This document shows positions 46,088 through 56,200 of a stretch of 64,000 bases of DNA, piece after piece. This stretch comes from Gaetbulibacter sp. S0825 (GTDB lineage: Bacteria; Bacteroidota; Bacteroidia; Flavobacteriales; Flavobacteriaceae). Where the stretch lies: the NCBI RefSeq assembly GCF_011777505.1, contig NZ_JAATJT010000003.1, positions 62,001-126,000 on the forward strand, given 5' to 3'. The notes below the pieces were generated by a model. It had not been told where the DNA came from and made no database searches. It saw nothing but the letters and a program-made list of their open reading frames with translations. A program made the position numbers and the translations under genes. Position 1 is the first letter of the stretch. Each line of letters starts with the position of its first letter.

Positions 46088-48097
46088 TTAAAAATTAAAT
46101 CTTGTTTGTAAGTAATATGTTGCTCCCCAAAACTGTATGTTACGTTCGTGAGCAGAACCTATTTGATTAAACGTATCAATATCTTTTACGTCTAATAAAT
46201 TTTTTCCTCCTAAGGAAATCGACAGCTTATTTTGAAGAAATGTTTTTGTTAACGATACATCTAAGTTGTTGAAATCTTCTCTTGTAGACTCTTTTAAGAC
46301 ATCTTCGCCATTTTCTTCTTCAATATAATGCCCTTTGCGCTTTCCTGAATATTTATAGAATGCATTAAGGCTTAAATCAAAAGGCTTGTAATTATATGAA
46401 ACCGATGAGTTTACATAAGGTGTGTATAGAAATGAATCAGAATTAAATGTATCTGTATATTCCAAATATCTGCCTAAATATGAGAATCCTAAACTCAACT
46501 TTAAATCGTCAGATGCTTTGTACTTAATATCTATCGAAGTATTTAAAGATTTTGTTTTATTAAGGTTGACGTAATGCCTTTCAAAACCATCTAACTCACT
46601 TAACCCTATCAGGTTTTTTATTTCATTATATATAAAAGAAGGTTCAATTTGTAATGAGCTACTATTACTAATTTGTTTTGTGAATGTGTAGTATAAATTA
46701 AAATTATGTGACGATTCTACTTTTAAGTTTTCGTTTCCTGAAAAGGTATAGGTTACTGGTCCAAATGTTGGCATCCAATCTAAATACAGTTCTTTTAAAC
46801 TTGGTGCTCTATAGCCATTTCCATAGGCAAAACGTAATATATTTTGATTGTTGAATTTATATTTTAAGTTTAGTGCTGGAGATAAAAGACTATTAAATGT
46901 ACTATTGTAAGTATATCTTAGTGCTGGTTGAATTTCAAATGCATCAGTTATTTTATAATTAATACTACTAAAAATTGAGGTATTACTAACATTTTTTTTA
47001 CCATCTAAAATTCTATTTCCTTTAGCATAATCTAATTCAAACTCGACCCCAATAACGTAGTTTAATTTATTATCTAAATTACTATTAGCATATTGTGCTT
47101 TAGAGAAAAACGTGTCGAAATAATTTGCGTTTTCGTTTGGGTTATTTTCAATTAATTCTGAAGAATTAGTTGCTGGGTCGTACGTATAAGAGGTGTCAAA
47201 TCTGTCATAATTTAAATATGATAAAGTAACATCGATATAATTTTGATTTTTTAATTTACCTTGAAAGTTAAGCGAATTATCCCAACGCTTTGTTGTATAA
47301 TCAACATCTGTTGCTGTGCCGCTTCTAGAGCTAATTTCACCTAAAGTGTTAACTTCCTCTTCGGAGAAATTACTGGAAAAAAGCAATTTAAAGTCCCCTA
47401 GCTCTCTAATGTACTTTGCATTAGTATGGTACTGATGTTTGTTTGGCCAATTCTGGGTTCTATCAAACTCATCATCGGTGTTAACACCATTAAAGTAATA
47501 ATAACCTCCTTCTGCTCGAATTAGGTTTTTTCCAAATTTATATCCTAAAGATGCATCGATGTTTTTTGCTTCAACGCTTTCATAATATGCATTTAAACTT
47601 CCTATTATTGGTTTAGATTGCTCTTTTTTTGTGATAAAATTAATAGTGCCTCCCATAGCATCTGTTCCATAAAAAACCGAAACAGGACCTTCGACAACCT
47701 CAATACGTTCTATATTATCAATATTAATTTGATTTAGGTTTAAAACACCATTTACACGTCCAATTAGTGGTACACCATCAACTAAAATTTTTATGTTTTC
47801 TTTGGAAATTCCATTTAACTCAATACCAGCTCCAAACACAGAATTAAATGATAAATCTACATTTAATTCGTTTCTTAAAACGTCAGTAAGATTAGTAGCT
47901 GCTTTCGCTTGAATAGTTTTTAAATCGATAACCTTTACTCTATAAATCGCGTTTTTTTCAGTAGTTGGTGCAAATTGTGCTGTAATAACAATTTCATCAA
48001 GTTTCTCAACTTTTGTCGAATCTATAGGTTTAGTTTGTGCAAAAAGCGGGTTACATAAAAGCAATAACAAGCCTAAAGAATATAAATAATTCTTCAT
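46088..48097 (-). CDS. TonB-dependent outer membrane receptor
   Basis: After a signal peptide, a plug domain (KVEKLDEIVITAQF, IKILVDGVPLIG, IERIEVVEGPVSVFYGTDAMGGTINFITKK) and a 22-strand barrel ending in a C-terminal aromatic residue (YYLQTRFNF) are recognisable. Substrate is not evident; there is no CxxxM copper motif as in the receptor at 58560. Placement inside the nor/nir operon suggests uptake of a cofactor such as a metal or haem needed for NirS and NorB. Confidence 0.88.
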   Translation of the reverse strand: MKNYLYSLGLLLLLCNPLFAQTKPIDSTKVEKLDEIVITAQFAPTTEKNAIYRVKVIDLKTIQAKAATNLTDVLRNELNVDLSFNSVFGAGIELNGISKENIKILVDGVPLIGRVNGVLNLNQINIDNIERIEVVEGPVSVFYGTDAMGGTINFITKKEQSKPIIGSLNAYYESVEAKNIDASLGYKFGKNLIRAEGGYYYFNGVNTDDEFDRTQNWPNKHQYHTNAKYIRELGDFKLLFSSNFSEEEVNTLGEISSRSGTATDVDYTTKRWDNSLNFQGKLKNQNYIDVTLSYLNYDRFDTSYTYDPATNSSELIENNPNENANYFDTFFSKAQYANSNLDNKLNYVIGVEFELDYAKGNRILDGKKNVSNTSIFSSINYKITDAFEIQPALRYTYNSTFNSLLSPALNLKYKFNNQNILRFAYGNGYRAPSLKELYLDWMPTFGPVTYTFSGNENLKVESSHNFNLYYTFTKQISNSSSLQIEPSFIYNEIKNLIGLSELDGFERHYVNLNKTKSLNTSIDIKYKASDDLKLSLGFSYLGRYLEYTDTFNSDSFLYTPYVNSSVSYNYKPFDLSLNAFYKYSGKRKGHYIEEENGEDVLKESTREDFNNLDVSLTKTFLQNKLSISLGGKNLLDVKDIDTFNQIGSAHERNIQFWGATYYLQTRFNF

Positions 48098-48113
48098 AAT
48101 TTAGTGTTTTAAA

Positions 48114-48147
48114 ATCATTCGGTAGTCGTTAACGACTACCGAATGAT
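48114..48147 (-). terminator. 34-bp perfect palindrome after nirS, probable terminator
   Basis: Each arm is ATCATTCGGTAGTCGTT and its exact complement, with no spacer. On the minus strand it follows the nirS stop by 13 bases and is followed by TTTTAAAA, so it can end or attenuate transcription before the TonB receptor gene. No other inverted repeat in the operon is like it. Confidence 0.65.
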
Positions 48148-48160
48148 TTAGACTTTGTTT

Positions 48161-49819
48161 TTAATAAATATCGTTTGTGGTATTGTAAACGTTGAATTTT
48201 CCTGTTGGGTTTTCTACCCAGTCTCCTTGGATAATTTTTTTAACTTTTAAGGTTTTATCGTTATAAATAACAATAGCACTATTCTCACCCATAAAGTAAG
48301 ACACCCAAACTTCATCCCCTGCTTTATTGTATTCCATGTGAACAGCTCTACCATCAACACCTTCTGGTGCTGGGAGTGTAGCTTTCAACTCTAAAGTATT
48401 TGTATCAAATACATCTACTACAGAATTTAATTCAGCATTAGGATTTAAAGTTCTATCTACCCAAAGGTGCTTGGATTTTGGATGTGATTTTACAAATAAA
48501 GCTCCACCACCATTTCCAGTAGCTTGAACTTCTTTTACAACTGTCCATTGACCTTCGCCAGGATTTGTTTTGATAAAAGATAGTTTGTTTTCACCTAAAT
48601 GAGATGTTACCCAAAGATTACCCAAATCGTTTTTAATATTTGTTCCACGACCAGGATGTGGCTTGATACCAGTTTCAATAATTTTAACTAATTTTTTATT
48701 TGGCACGTCAATAACTACAATTTTATTACTTGCATTGGCAGCCACTAAGAAATAATGTCCTGTAGAATCCCAACCACCATCATGCAAGAATCTAGCTGAA
48801 GGAATTTGAGTAATACCAGGGTTTCTTGGGTCTGTGTAATCTACAATCCAAACCATACCAGTTTCTTTTACATTACAAATCCAAACAGGGTCTGTATGAG
48901 ACGCAACAATTGAAGCAACACGAGCTTCTTCTAAATACTCTTTATCACCATCACAAGCATTTCCAGCAGTAGGAGTCACACTTAATGGCTCTAGTGTTTG
49001 CGCATCTAAAATGGCAATATGACTTGGGCTATATCCACCAAATACTAAGTATTTATCTTCATAACCTCTAAATTTTGAAACCTCAACTGAACGAGCATCA
49101 AAACCTCCTTTAACCTCAGCAACAATAGATGGCGATTTTGTGTAGGTATCAATCATAGTAATTCTACCATCTCTACCAACTGAATAAATATATCTACCAG
49201 AAGCCGATGTTCTTAAAATGTGTACTGCAAATCCTGTTTTTAAAACAGCTAATTGCTCTTTAGTATCACCATCAATAATGGCTACTTTGCCAGCATCTCT
49301 CATAATTACACCAAAGTAATTATCTATATTTCTATTATGTTCTGGCTTGGTTGGTCTATCTGCTACTGGAACAATTAAATTCCAGCTATTGGTGATTTCA
49401 CCAATTCCATAAGGTGGAATTACAGGCGGATCAACTTGAAGGAAACGAGTCATCAACTCTATTTCTTCATCAGTCATAATTCCTTTCCACTCTGGCATTC
49501 CTCCAGGAGTACCATTTTCAATAAATGCTTTAAGACCATCTGTTCCAAACTCTAAGGTACCAGGTTTATCACTTCCTTCAGGTCTAACTGGCAATAAATG
49601 CGTACCAGTTGCCCCTAGTCTACTTGAGCCATGGCAACCTGCACATCTATCAAAGTAGATTTCACTACCTCTTTTCATTTCTTCATCAGAAACTCTAACT
49701 GCCGCTATATCTTCGGAGTCACTTTTAGTTACTGAATAATCCGACCCTCCTTTTTTATCACTTTTGCAACTAAATGTTAAAGCAATAAGAACTATTACTA
49801 AAAATTTTAAGTTTTTCAT
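48161..49819 (-). CDS. nirS: Cytochrome cd1 nitrite reductase, predicted lipoprotein
   Basis: Residues 40-130 form a class I cytochrome c domain with CAGCH (C59, C62, H63); residues 140-552 are the eight-bladed d1-haem propeller. The d1 ligand H200 (GFAVHILR) and the two active-site histidines H346 (FLHDGGWD) and H388 (KPHPGRG) are present, and the end PTGKFNVYNT is as in proteobacterial NirS. It reduces nitrite to nitric oxide in the periplasm. The signal ends in LTFSC18, so it is probably lipid-anchored. No d1-haem synthesis gene (nirE, nirF, nirJ, nirN) is in the window. Confidence 0.95.
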   Translation of the reverse strand: MKNLKFLVIVLIALTFSCKSDKKGGSDYSVTKSDSEDIAAVRVSDEEMKRGSEIYFDRCAGCHGSSRLGATGTHLLPVRPEGSDKPGTLEFGTDGLKAFIENGTPGGMPEWKGIMTDEEIELMTRFLQVDPPVIPPYGIGEITNSWNLIVPVADRPTKPEHNRNIDNYFGVIMRDAGKVAIIDGDTKEQLAVLKTGFAVHILRTSASGRYIYSVGRDGRITMIDTYTKSPSIVAEVKGGFDARSVEVSKFRGYEDKYLVFGGYSPSHIAILDAQTLEPLSVTPTAGNACDGDKEYLEEARVASIVASHTDPVWICNVKETGMVWIVDYTDPRNPGITQIPSARFLHDGGWDSTGHYFLVAANASNKIVVIDVPNKKLVKIIETGIKPHPGRGTNIKNDLGNLWVTSHLGENKLSFIKTNPGEGQWTVVKEVQATGNGGGALFVKSHPKSKHLWVDRTLNPNAELNSVVDVFDTNTLELKATLPAPEGVDGRAVHMEYNKAGDEVWVSYFMGENSAIVIYNDKTLKVKKIIQGDWVENPTGKFNVYNTTNDIY

Positions 49820-49837
49820 TTTATTATTTGATTTTAT

Positions 49838-51178
49838 TTAATCTATTGTTTGCTCTAATGCTTCATCATTAGGTTTTCCATGCTTATAAAAATCTATTAC
49901 ATACAGCACTATGCCTGTTGTAAAAATTGTAGCACATAGAATTAATACGACAAAATGTACACTTATTTCTCCTTGCACTTGCATAAAGTCCATACCGAAT
50001 TTTCTTTCTAAATAGACTTGAGCCACACCAGCGACTCCAAAAGCCACTGTCATACCAATCATACCAATATTAGATAGCCAATAAGCTGCTCGCCCTCTTG
50101 TACTTTGATATAATTTTCGTCCTGTTAAATTTGGTAAAGCATAACTTATTATTGCCAATACTATCATACCGTAAGCTCCCCAGAATGCTAAGTGACCATG
50201 CATTGCAGTAACTAGTGTTCCGTGAGTATATAAGTTTGTTTGTGGTAATGTATGTGCAAAACCTAATAATCCAGCCCCAACAAAGGATACAATAGCAGCT
50301 CCTAAAGTCCAGTATAATGCTAATTTATTAGGATGTTTTTTCTCTCCTTTTCTATACATATTAACTGCAAATAATGCCATTGCTAAGAATGCCAAAGGCT
50401 CAAGTGCTGAGAATATACCACCAACTATTAACCAAATTTTATTTACACCAATGTAATAGTAGTGATGTCCTGTACCTAATACTCCAGATAAGAATGTTAA
50501 TCCAACGATTACATACAGCCATTTTTCTATAACTTCTCTATCTACTCCAGTAAGTTTAATTAATAAGAAAGATAAAATACCTCCCATAATTAACTCCCAA
50601 ACACCTTCTACCCATAAGTGTACAACCCACCATCTAAAAAATGAATCGGTTACTTGACTATCAAATGGCAGCATACCTGGTAAGTATAACAAAGCAGCAA
50701 ACAATAATCCCATAGATAGAACTAATGCTGTTGTTGTTCTTCGTTTTCCTTTAAAAAGTGTGACGAGAATGAGTCCTAAAAATAATAGAACATTTGCTAC
50801 AACCAAGAAATCTAATGGCCTTGGTATTTCTAAAAATTTTCTTCCTTCCCAATAGTTAAAATGGTAACCTACTATAGCAACCACACCAACAACTGCTAAA
50901 CTTATTAATTGAACATAAGCTAATTTTACGCTCACTAATTCGCGTTGAGCTTCTTCAGGAATAATATAATATGCAGCTCCCATAAAACCAGATAATAACC
51001 ATACAACTAACAAATTAGTATGCACAGCTCTAGCTGTGTTAAAAGGAATGAAGTCGTGTAAATTGTCGAGGCCTATTCTAGCAAAACCCATTACAAAGCC
51101 ATATACTATTTGTAATACTAGTAATAGCATTGAAAGGGCAAAAAACCAATAGGCAACTTTTTGTGATTTATATTTCAT
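49838..51178 (-). CDS. norB: Nitric oxide reductase subunit B
   Basis: A 446-residue, 12-helix haem-copper oxidase-like protein of the cNOR type. Ligand regions are intact: HTNLLVVWLLSGFMGAAYY (haem b), HLWVEGVWELIMGGIL (Fe-B His and Glu), TGHHYYYIG (Fe-B His pair) and HGTLVTAMHGHLAFWGAYG. It reduces two NO to nitrous oxide with electrons from NorC, encoded 11 bases upstream. It lacks the quinol-oxidase N-terminal extension of qNOR. Confidence 0.95.
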   Translation of the reverse strand: MKYKSQKVAYWFFALSMLLLVLQIVYGFVMGFARIGLDNLHDFIPFNTARAVHTNLLVVWLLSGFMGAAYYIIPEEAQRELVSVKLAYVQLISLAVVGVVAIVGYHFNYWEGRKFLEIPRPLDFLVVANVLLFLGLILVTLFKGKRRTTTALVLSMGLLFAALLYLPGMLPFDSQVTDSFFRWWVVHLWVEGVWELIMGGILSFLLIKLTGVDREVIEKWLYVIVGLTFLSGVLGTGHHYYYIGVNKIWLIVGGIFSALEPLAFLAMALFAVNMYRKGEKKHPNKLALYWTLGAAIVSFVGAGLLGFAHTLPQTNLYTHGTLVTAMHGHLAFWGAYGMIVLAIISYALPNLTGRKLYQSTRGRAAYWLSNIGMIGMTVAFGVAGVAQVYLERKFGMDFMQVQGEISVHFVVLILCATIFTTGIVLYVIDFYKHGKPNDEALEQTID

Positions 51179-51189
51179 GATTAGTTAGT

Positions 51190-51651
51190 TTAGTTATTGA
51201 TTTTATCTTTTGCTAGTGGAGATACAATTCTATCGAAGCCATTAAGGTCAATTTCGCCTATCCATTCAAAAAAGGCAATCATATCTTCTGCTTCTTGTTC
51301 AGTCATACTATAGGCCACCATTTTTCTTCCGTTTGGCTGCCATGGAACTTCTGACATTAAAATACTTTTAATGACTTCTTCTCCCTGTCCATCATACTTT
51401 TGGTTAAGCCTGTCTATAACCTTAGTTAATTCTGGAGCGTAGTATGCTCCTTCTCCTAATATTGTATGGCAGCCCATACAATTGTTCTCTTCCCAGATTA
51501 TTTTTCCTCGAACAACAGATTCAGTAATATTTTCATGGTTAGATTGATCCTGTGACAACGATAAAGAATACACAGTCAAACCGATGAATACTAAAAATGT
51601 TACCAAGGTACCGCCTAGAAAGAAAGCTCTTGCTTGTTTTTTAGATAACAT
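51190..51651 (-). CDS. norC: Nitric oxide reductase cytochrome c subunit
   Basis: A 153-residue protein with one N-terminal membrane anchor (FFLGGTLVTFLVFIGLTVYSL) and a cytochrome c domain with CMGCH (C58, C61, H62) and a Met ligand in KMVAYSM. It feeds electrons to NorB. It is the first gene of the respiration operon; its promoter carries a TGAC-N4-GTCA box. Confidence 0.95.
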   Translation of the reverse strand: MLSKKQARAFFLGGTLVTFLVFIGLTVYSLSLSQDQSNHENITESVVRGKIIWEENNCMGCHTILGEGAYYAPELTKVIDRLNQKYDGQGEEVIKSILMSEVPWQPNGRKMVAYSMTEQEAEDMIAFFEWIGEIDLNGFDRIVSPLAKDKINN

Positions 51652-51701
51652 GTTAATTGGTTTTTTAGTTTGATTTATAAAAAAGACCTTTTTGTCTTTT
51701 T

Positions 51702-51744
51702 CAAAAGTAACTCACGAAAAAAGTAAAAAACATGACAAAAGTCA
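51702..51744 (-). promoter_or_regulatory. norC promoter with activator box
   Basis: On the minus strand TACTTTTG (51702-51709) is a perfect -7 element. The inverted repeat TGACAAAAGTCA (51733-51744) is centred 36.5 bases from its last base, near -41.5. The transcript would have a leader of about 45 bases. Confidence 0.75.
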
Positions 51745-51845
51745 GTTTAAGATAAAAATGTCTTAAATACTACTGAATTATGTCTTATAATACCTCAACA
51801 AAATTGATAGTTAATTATAAAACTATAATTGCTAAAGAATTGAGC

Positions 51846-51873
51846 ATAAAAAAAGCAGCTATAAAAGCTGCTT
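51846..51873 (-). terminator. Terminator of the RND efflux operon
   Basis: On the minus strand AAGCAGCT pairs with AGCTGCTT around a five-base loop and is followed by a run of seven T. It lies 24 bases after the TolC-family stop codon. The rest of the 245-base gap up to norC holds only the norC promoter. Confidence 0.9.
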
Positions 51874-51896
51874 CTTATGTTTTAACAGTAGCTAAT

Positions 51897-53237
51897 TTAA
51901 AATTCTACATTGAGTAATTCACCACTTAATTGTAAAAGTTCCAGTTCAATTAATTTGGCATCATACTTAGCGTTATTAAAAGCTGTTTGCGTACTTAATA
52001 AATTAATTTGTGCCTGTCGAAATTCTATAGAAGTTACTTGTCCTAATTTGTATCGTTCTTGAGTTCTGTCAAAATTGTTTTGGTTAGTAAGAACATTTTG
52101 TTTTTGTGCCTCAAGTACAAAAAGTGCGTTATTATAAGCTTCAAATGCATTTTTTAGAGTAGTTTCTATTGTTTCTACTTGTTGTTCTTTTAGTATTTTT
52201 TGATTCTCAAGTGCAATTTTAGCATTAGCAACACGTGTTTTAGTATTTCCTCCATCAAATAAATTCCAAGATAAATTGATTCCAGCATTTAAGCCAGTAG
52301 AATTTAATCCTGCTAAAAAAGAAGTTGGTGGGTTAATACTTTTGTTCCACCCATACGAACTTGTTAATGATGCAGTAGGCAAAAAGTTTGATTTGTTAAT
52401 CTTGATATTGAACTCATTTATTGCAATATTCTTTTCACTTTGTTTTAATAGTACATTGTTCTCCTTTGCTTTATCCAATAACTCTTCAAAAGAAATTAAC
52501 GTGGTAAAATTAACATCTGTTTCTACTTCATAATTAATATCATTTTGTATTCCTAACACAATATTTAAATTGCGTTTTGCATTAAAAAATAATTGTCTTG
52601 TTGAAATATAGTTTATACTATCGTTGTTTACATCAACCTCGGCATTTAATAGCTCCAACTTTGTAGATTGACCATACTCATACTGATATTTAGCACGTTC
52701 TAATCGTTGTTTAGAAATTTTTAAAGTTTCCTTTAAATTATTTGTATTCTCAGACAATCTTGCAATTTGAAAATACACACTAAACAATTGTAAATACATG
52801 TTTTCAATAGTTTCACGTGCTTGTAGTTCTGTGAGGTTATATGTTTCCTTTAACTGCTTATAATTATATTTTCTTCCTAAACCATCAAAAATTGTATAAT
52901 TTAAGTTTATAGAAGCATTGAAGCTCTTGGTTTCCGCTCCATTAATATTGGTAATACTTCCGTCTTGTCTTTCAATTTCTTGATTACTATTATTATAATT
53001 TGCACCAGCGCTGGTAGATACAATTGGTAAAAAACCAGAGTTATATACGCTGGAATTATTTTTAGCTATTTCAAGATTATTATTGGCAATTTTTACACCA
53101 TAATTATTCTGTAGAGCTATTTTTAATGCTTCATTCTTGGTCAATATCTCTTGTCCATGAGCTTGTAACAAAGTAAAAGCTAGAAAAGTATATATTAATC
53201 TTTTAGTGTAATTCATCGTTTTCATATTTTGATTCAA
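51897..53237 (-). CDS. TolC family outer membrane efflux protein
   Basis: A signal peptide (TKRLIYTFLAFTLLQAHGQ) and two OEP repeats with long amphipathic coiled helices (NEALKIALQNNYGVKIANNNLEIA; DGGNTKTRVANAKIALE) define a TolC-like channel of about 440 residues. It forms the exit duct for the RND pump encoded upstream. Starts at 53237, 53225 and 53216 are possible; the first two overlap the RND gene, which indicates translational coupling. Confidence 0.9.
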   Translation of the reverse strand: MNQNMKTMNYTKRLIYTFLAFTLLQAHGQEILTKNEALKIALQNNYGVKIANNNLEIAKNNSSVYNSGFLPIVSTSAGANYNNSNQEIERQDGSITNINGAETKSFNASINLNYTIFDGLGRKYNYKQLKETYNLTELQARETIENMYLQLFSVYFQIARLSENTNNLKETLKISKQRLERAKYQYEYGQSTKLELLNAEVDVNNDSINYISTRQLFFNAKRNLNIVLGIQNDINYEVETDVNFTTLISFEELLDKAKENNVLLKQSEKNIAINEFNIKINKSNFLPTASLTSSYGWNKSINPPTSFLAGLNSTGLNAGINLSWNLFDGGNTKTRVANAKIALENQKILKEQQVETIETTLKNAFEAYNNALFVLEAQKQNVLTNQNNFDRTQERYKLGQVTSIEFRQAQINLLSTQTAFNNAKYDAKLIELELLQLSGELLNVEF

Positions 53238-56200
53238 TAATTGCTCTTTCTACTTCTTCTTTTGTGATTTCCCTTCCAGTTATCATCCACTTAAAAAACA
53301 CTTTAACAGAATTAGAAATTGATAACAATAATGGTAACATTACTAAAGTCAATACTGTTGCAATGCCTATTCCGTAAGAGATGGAAACTGCCATTGGTTT
53401 TAAAAATTGTGCTTGCCTACTACCTTCTAACAATAAAGGTGCTAAACCAGCTATTGTTGTTAATGAGGTTAAAAAGATTGCTCTAAAACGTGATTTACCT
53501 GCTTGTACCAAGGCTTCATTATATGTCATACCTTCTTTTAAATAACCATTAAACTTTCCTATTAAGACCAGACCATCATTAACCATAATACCTATTAAAG
53601 CAATAATACCTAACCATGATAAGATATTAATCATAAAACCATGTACCCAATGTCCAAAGGCCACACCTATTAAACTAAATGGTATCATTATCATTAATAA
53701 AAATGGTTGGCTATAGGTTCTAAAGGTAAATGCAATAACCATATAGATTAATATCAATATAATTGGACCAACTAACGCTAGTGAATCTATGGTTTTTGAT
53801 GCTTCCCGATTTTGACCTTCATACAATGCAGAAACGGTTGGATATTTTGATGACAGCTCTGGCATAATTCTATTTCTAACATCATCTAAAACATCGGAAG
53901 CACTGTCATCTGGAGATCTTAAATCCGCTGTCAACTGAATTTCTCTTTTACCTTCTAAGTGGTTAATAGCAACATCACCTCTTTCAATTTTATAGGTTGC
54001 AATTTCTGAAAACGGTACTTTGCTACCAGATGGTGCAATAATCCACATATCATCTAAATCTTTAATAGATGAACGATCTTCTTTTTTATAACGAACCCAA
54101 ACTCTTATTTCGTCCTGTCCTCGTTGAAAACGTTGTGCTTGAAAACCAAAGAAACCTGAACGTACCTGAGCCATTACACTTTGTAGATTTAATCCTAATA
54201 TGTTGGCTTTGTCTTTTAATTCTATTTGTATTTCTTTAATTCCTTCAGGATCGTTATCTGCTACATCCTTCAAAACTGGATTGGCGACTAACTCTGCCTT
54301 AAGCTCTTCTTTTGCTGCTTTAAGTTCTTCAATATTATTTCCTAATAATGATACAGCCACAGGGCTACCTCCAAAATTACCTCCAGAGCCAAAGGTTAAA
54401 CTTTCAACACCATAAATTGTACCTGAAATATCTCGAATCTTGTTTGTTATTTCCTGTGAAGCTAAATCACCCCTCAACTCTCCTGGCAATAAATTAACCG
54501 TTAATGAGGCATTAGAAGTTCCTGGTCCTATTCGCTTTATAACATTTTGAACAACAGATTCATTATTAAATAGATTCTTATCATATTGCTCATTAACTAT
54601 CCATACCTTTTCTTCAATACTTGAAATAATAGAGTCTGTAATTTTTTCATTAGTTCCTTGTGGCATTTCAAGATTTATAGACACAGTATCACTGGCAATT
54701 CTCGGAAAGAACGATGTACCAACAATTCCACCTCCAATGGCACCAATACTAAAAATGAACAATGCTATTGGAATAGCAAACCCTAAAAATTTATTCTTTA
54801 AAAAGAAACGCAAATATGGTACATAAATAGTATCTCTAAGCTTGACCAATCCTTTATCTGCTCCTTCATTTAATCTCCTAAAAAATTTATCAATCCTATT
54901 ATATTTTCTTCCTTTACGTTGTAATGCTTTTGAATGTGCAACGTGAGCTGGAAGAATTATTAAAGCCTCAATCATTGAAACCAATAGAGTTAAAATCACT
55001 ACTGTAGAAACCTCACCGAAAAAATCACCTATTCTTCCATCTAAAAAGAAAAATGTTGAAAATGCTATCATGGTAGTTAATAAGGCTGATACAACTGGTG
55101 GCAATACTTCGATAGTTCCATCAATCGCTGCTCTAATTGGAGATTTTCCTTTTTCGTAGTGATGATAAATGTTTTCACCAATAACAATACCATCATCTAC
55201 TAGAATACCAATAACGATAATCATTCCGAAAAGTGATAACACGTTAATAGTAACTCCCATTTGAGCTGCAAAAATGAACATTCCGAAGAAAGAAATTGGA
55301 ATTCCTACTGCTACCCAAAGTGCTAATCGTGCATTTAAAAATATTGCTAGAAAAAGAAGTACTAATAGAATTCCCATAATAGCATTATTCACTAGCAAAT
55401 CTGTACGTTGTGTTAATGTAATAGAGGAATCACTGGAAATATCTAATTGAACATTATCGTACTGTTGATTAAATTTATGTATATACTTTTTTACCTCTTC
55501 TGCTGAGGCAATCAAATCTTCATTATTCGTGTTACTAATTCCAATACTAATTGCATTTTTACCATTAAAAAAGACTCTGTCTGGTGTTTCGGACCAAGTA
55601 TCCTGAACATCTGCAACATCCTTTAATCTAATAATGTTTCCATTTGGCTCAGCTCTTACAATTATGTTATAAAGTTCATTACCATAATACGATCGGTTTC
55701 TTGCTCTAATTAAATAATCCTCTTCACTTGTCTTTATATTACCACCTGTTATTAAAATATTTGTTCTGCTAACAGCATTGGCGACATCTTGAAAAGATAA
55801 ATTATAAGCTCTTAAATCATTTTCTCTTACAGAAATTGCAATTTCTTCAGCAGGAAACCCAGAAATAGATACTTGTGAAATACCCTCTATCCCTCTTAAA
55901 TCGTTTTCAACTTCTCTTGCATATTGTTTTAAAGTTGTAAGTGGAATATTATCACCACTCAAGGTAAAGCTTATGGTTGGTCTTACCGTTTCTACTTTTG
56001 CAATAACAGGTGGTTCCATACCACTTGGAAACGATGGTACTCTATCTACAGCATTTTTAACATCTGCCAAAACAACATCAATATTCTTTCCTTTTTCTGT
56101 CTCTACACTAATGGTAGCAGCATTTTCCCTAGAAACAGAAGTAACACGTTCTACTCCAACTATTCCCTTTAAATTATCTTCTATCTTTAAAACCACACCT

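Noticed and set aside
43295-51651. Complete denitrification pathway
   Set aside because: Only nitrite and NO reduction are encoded; no nitrate reductase, nosZ or d1-haem synthesis genes are in the window.
51768-51775. Possible plus-strand promoter on the other side of the norC activator box
   Set aside because: The -7-like TACTACTG has two mismatches and there is no plus-strand gene before the convergent TolC gene.
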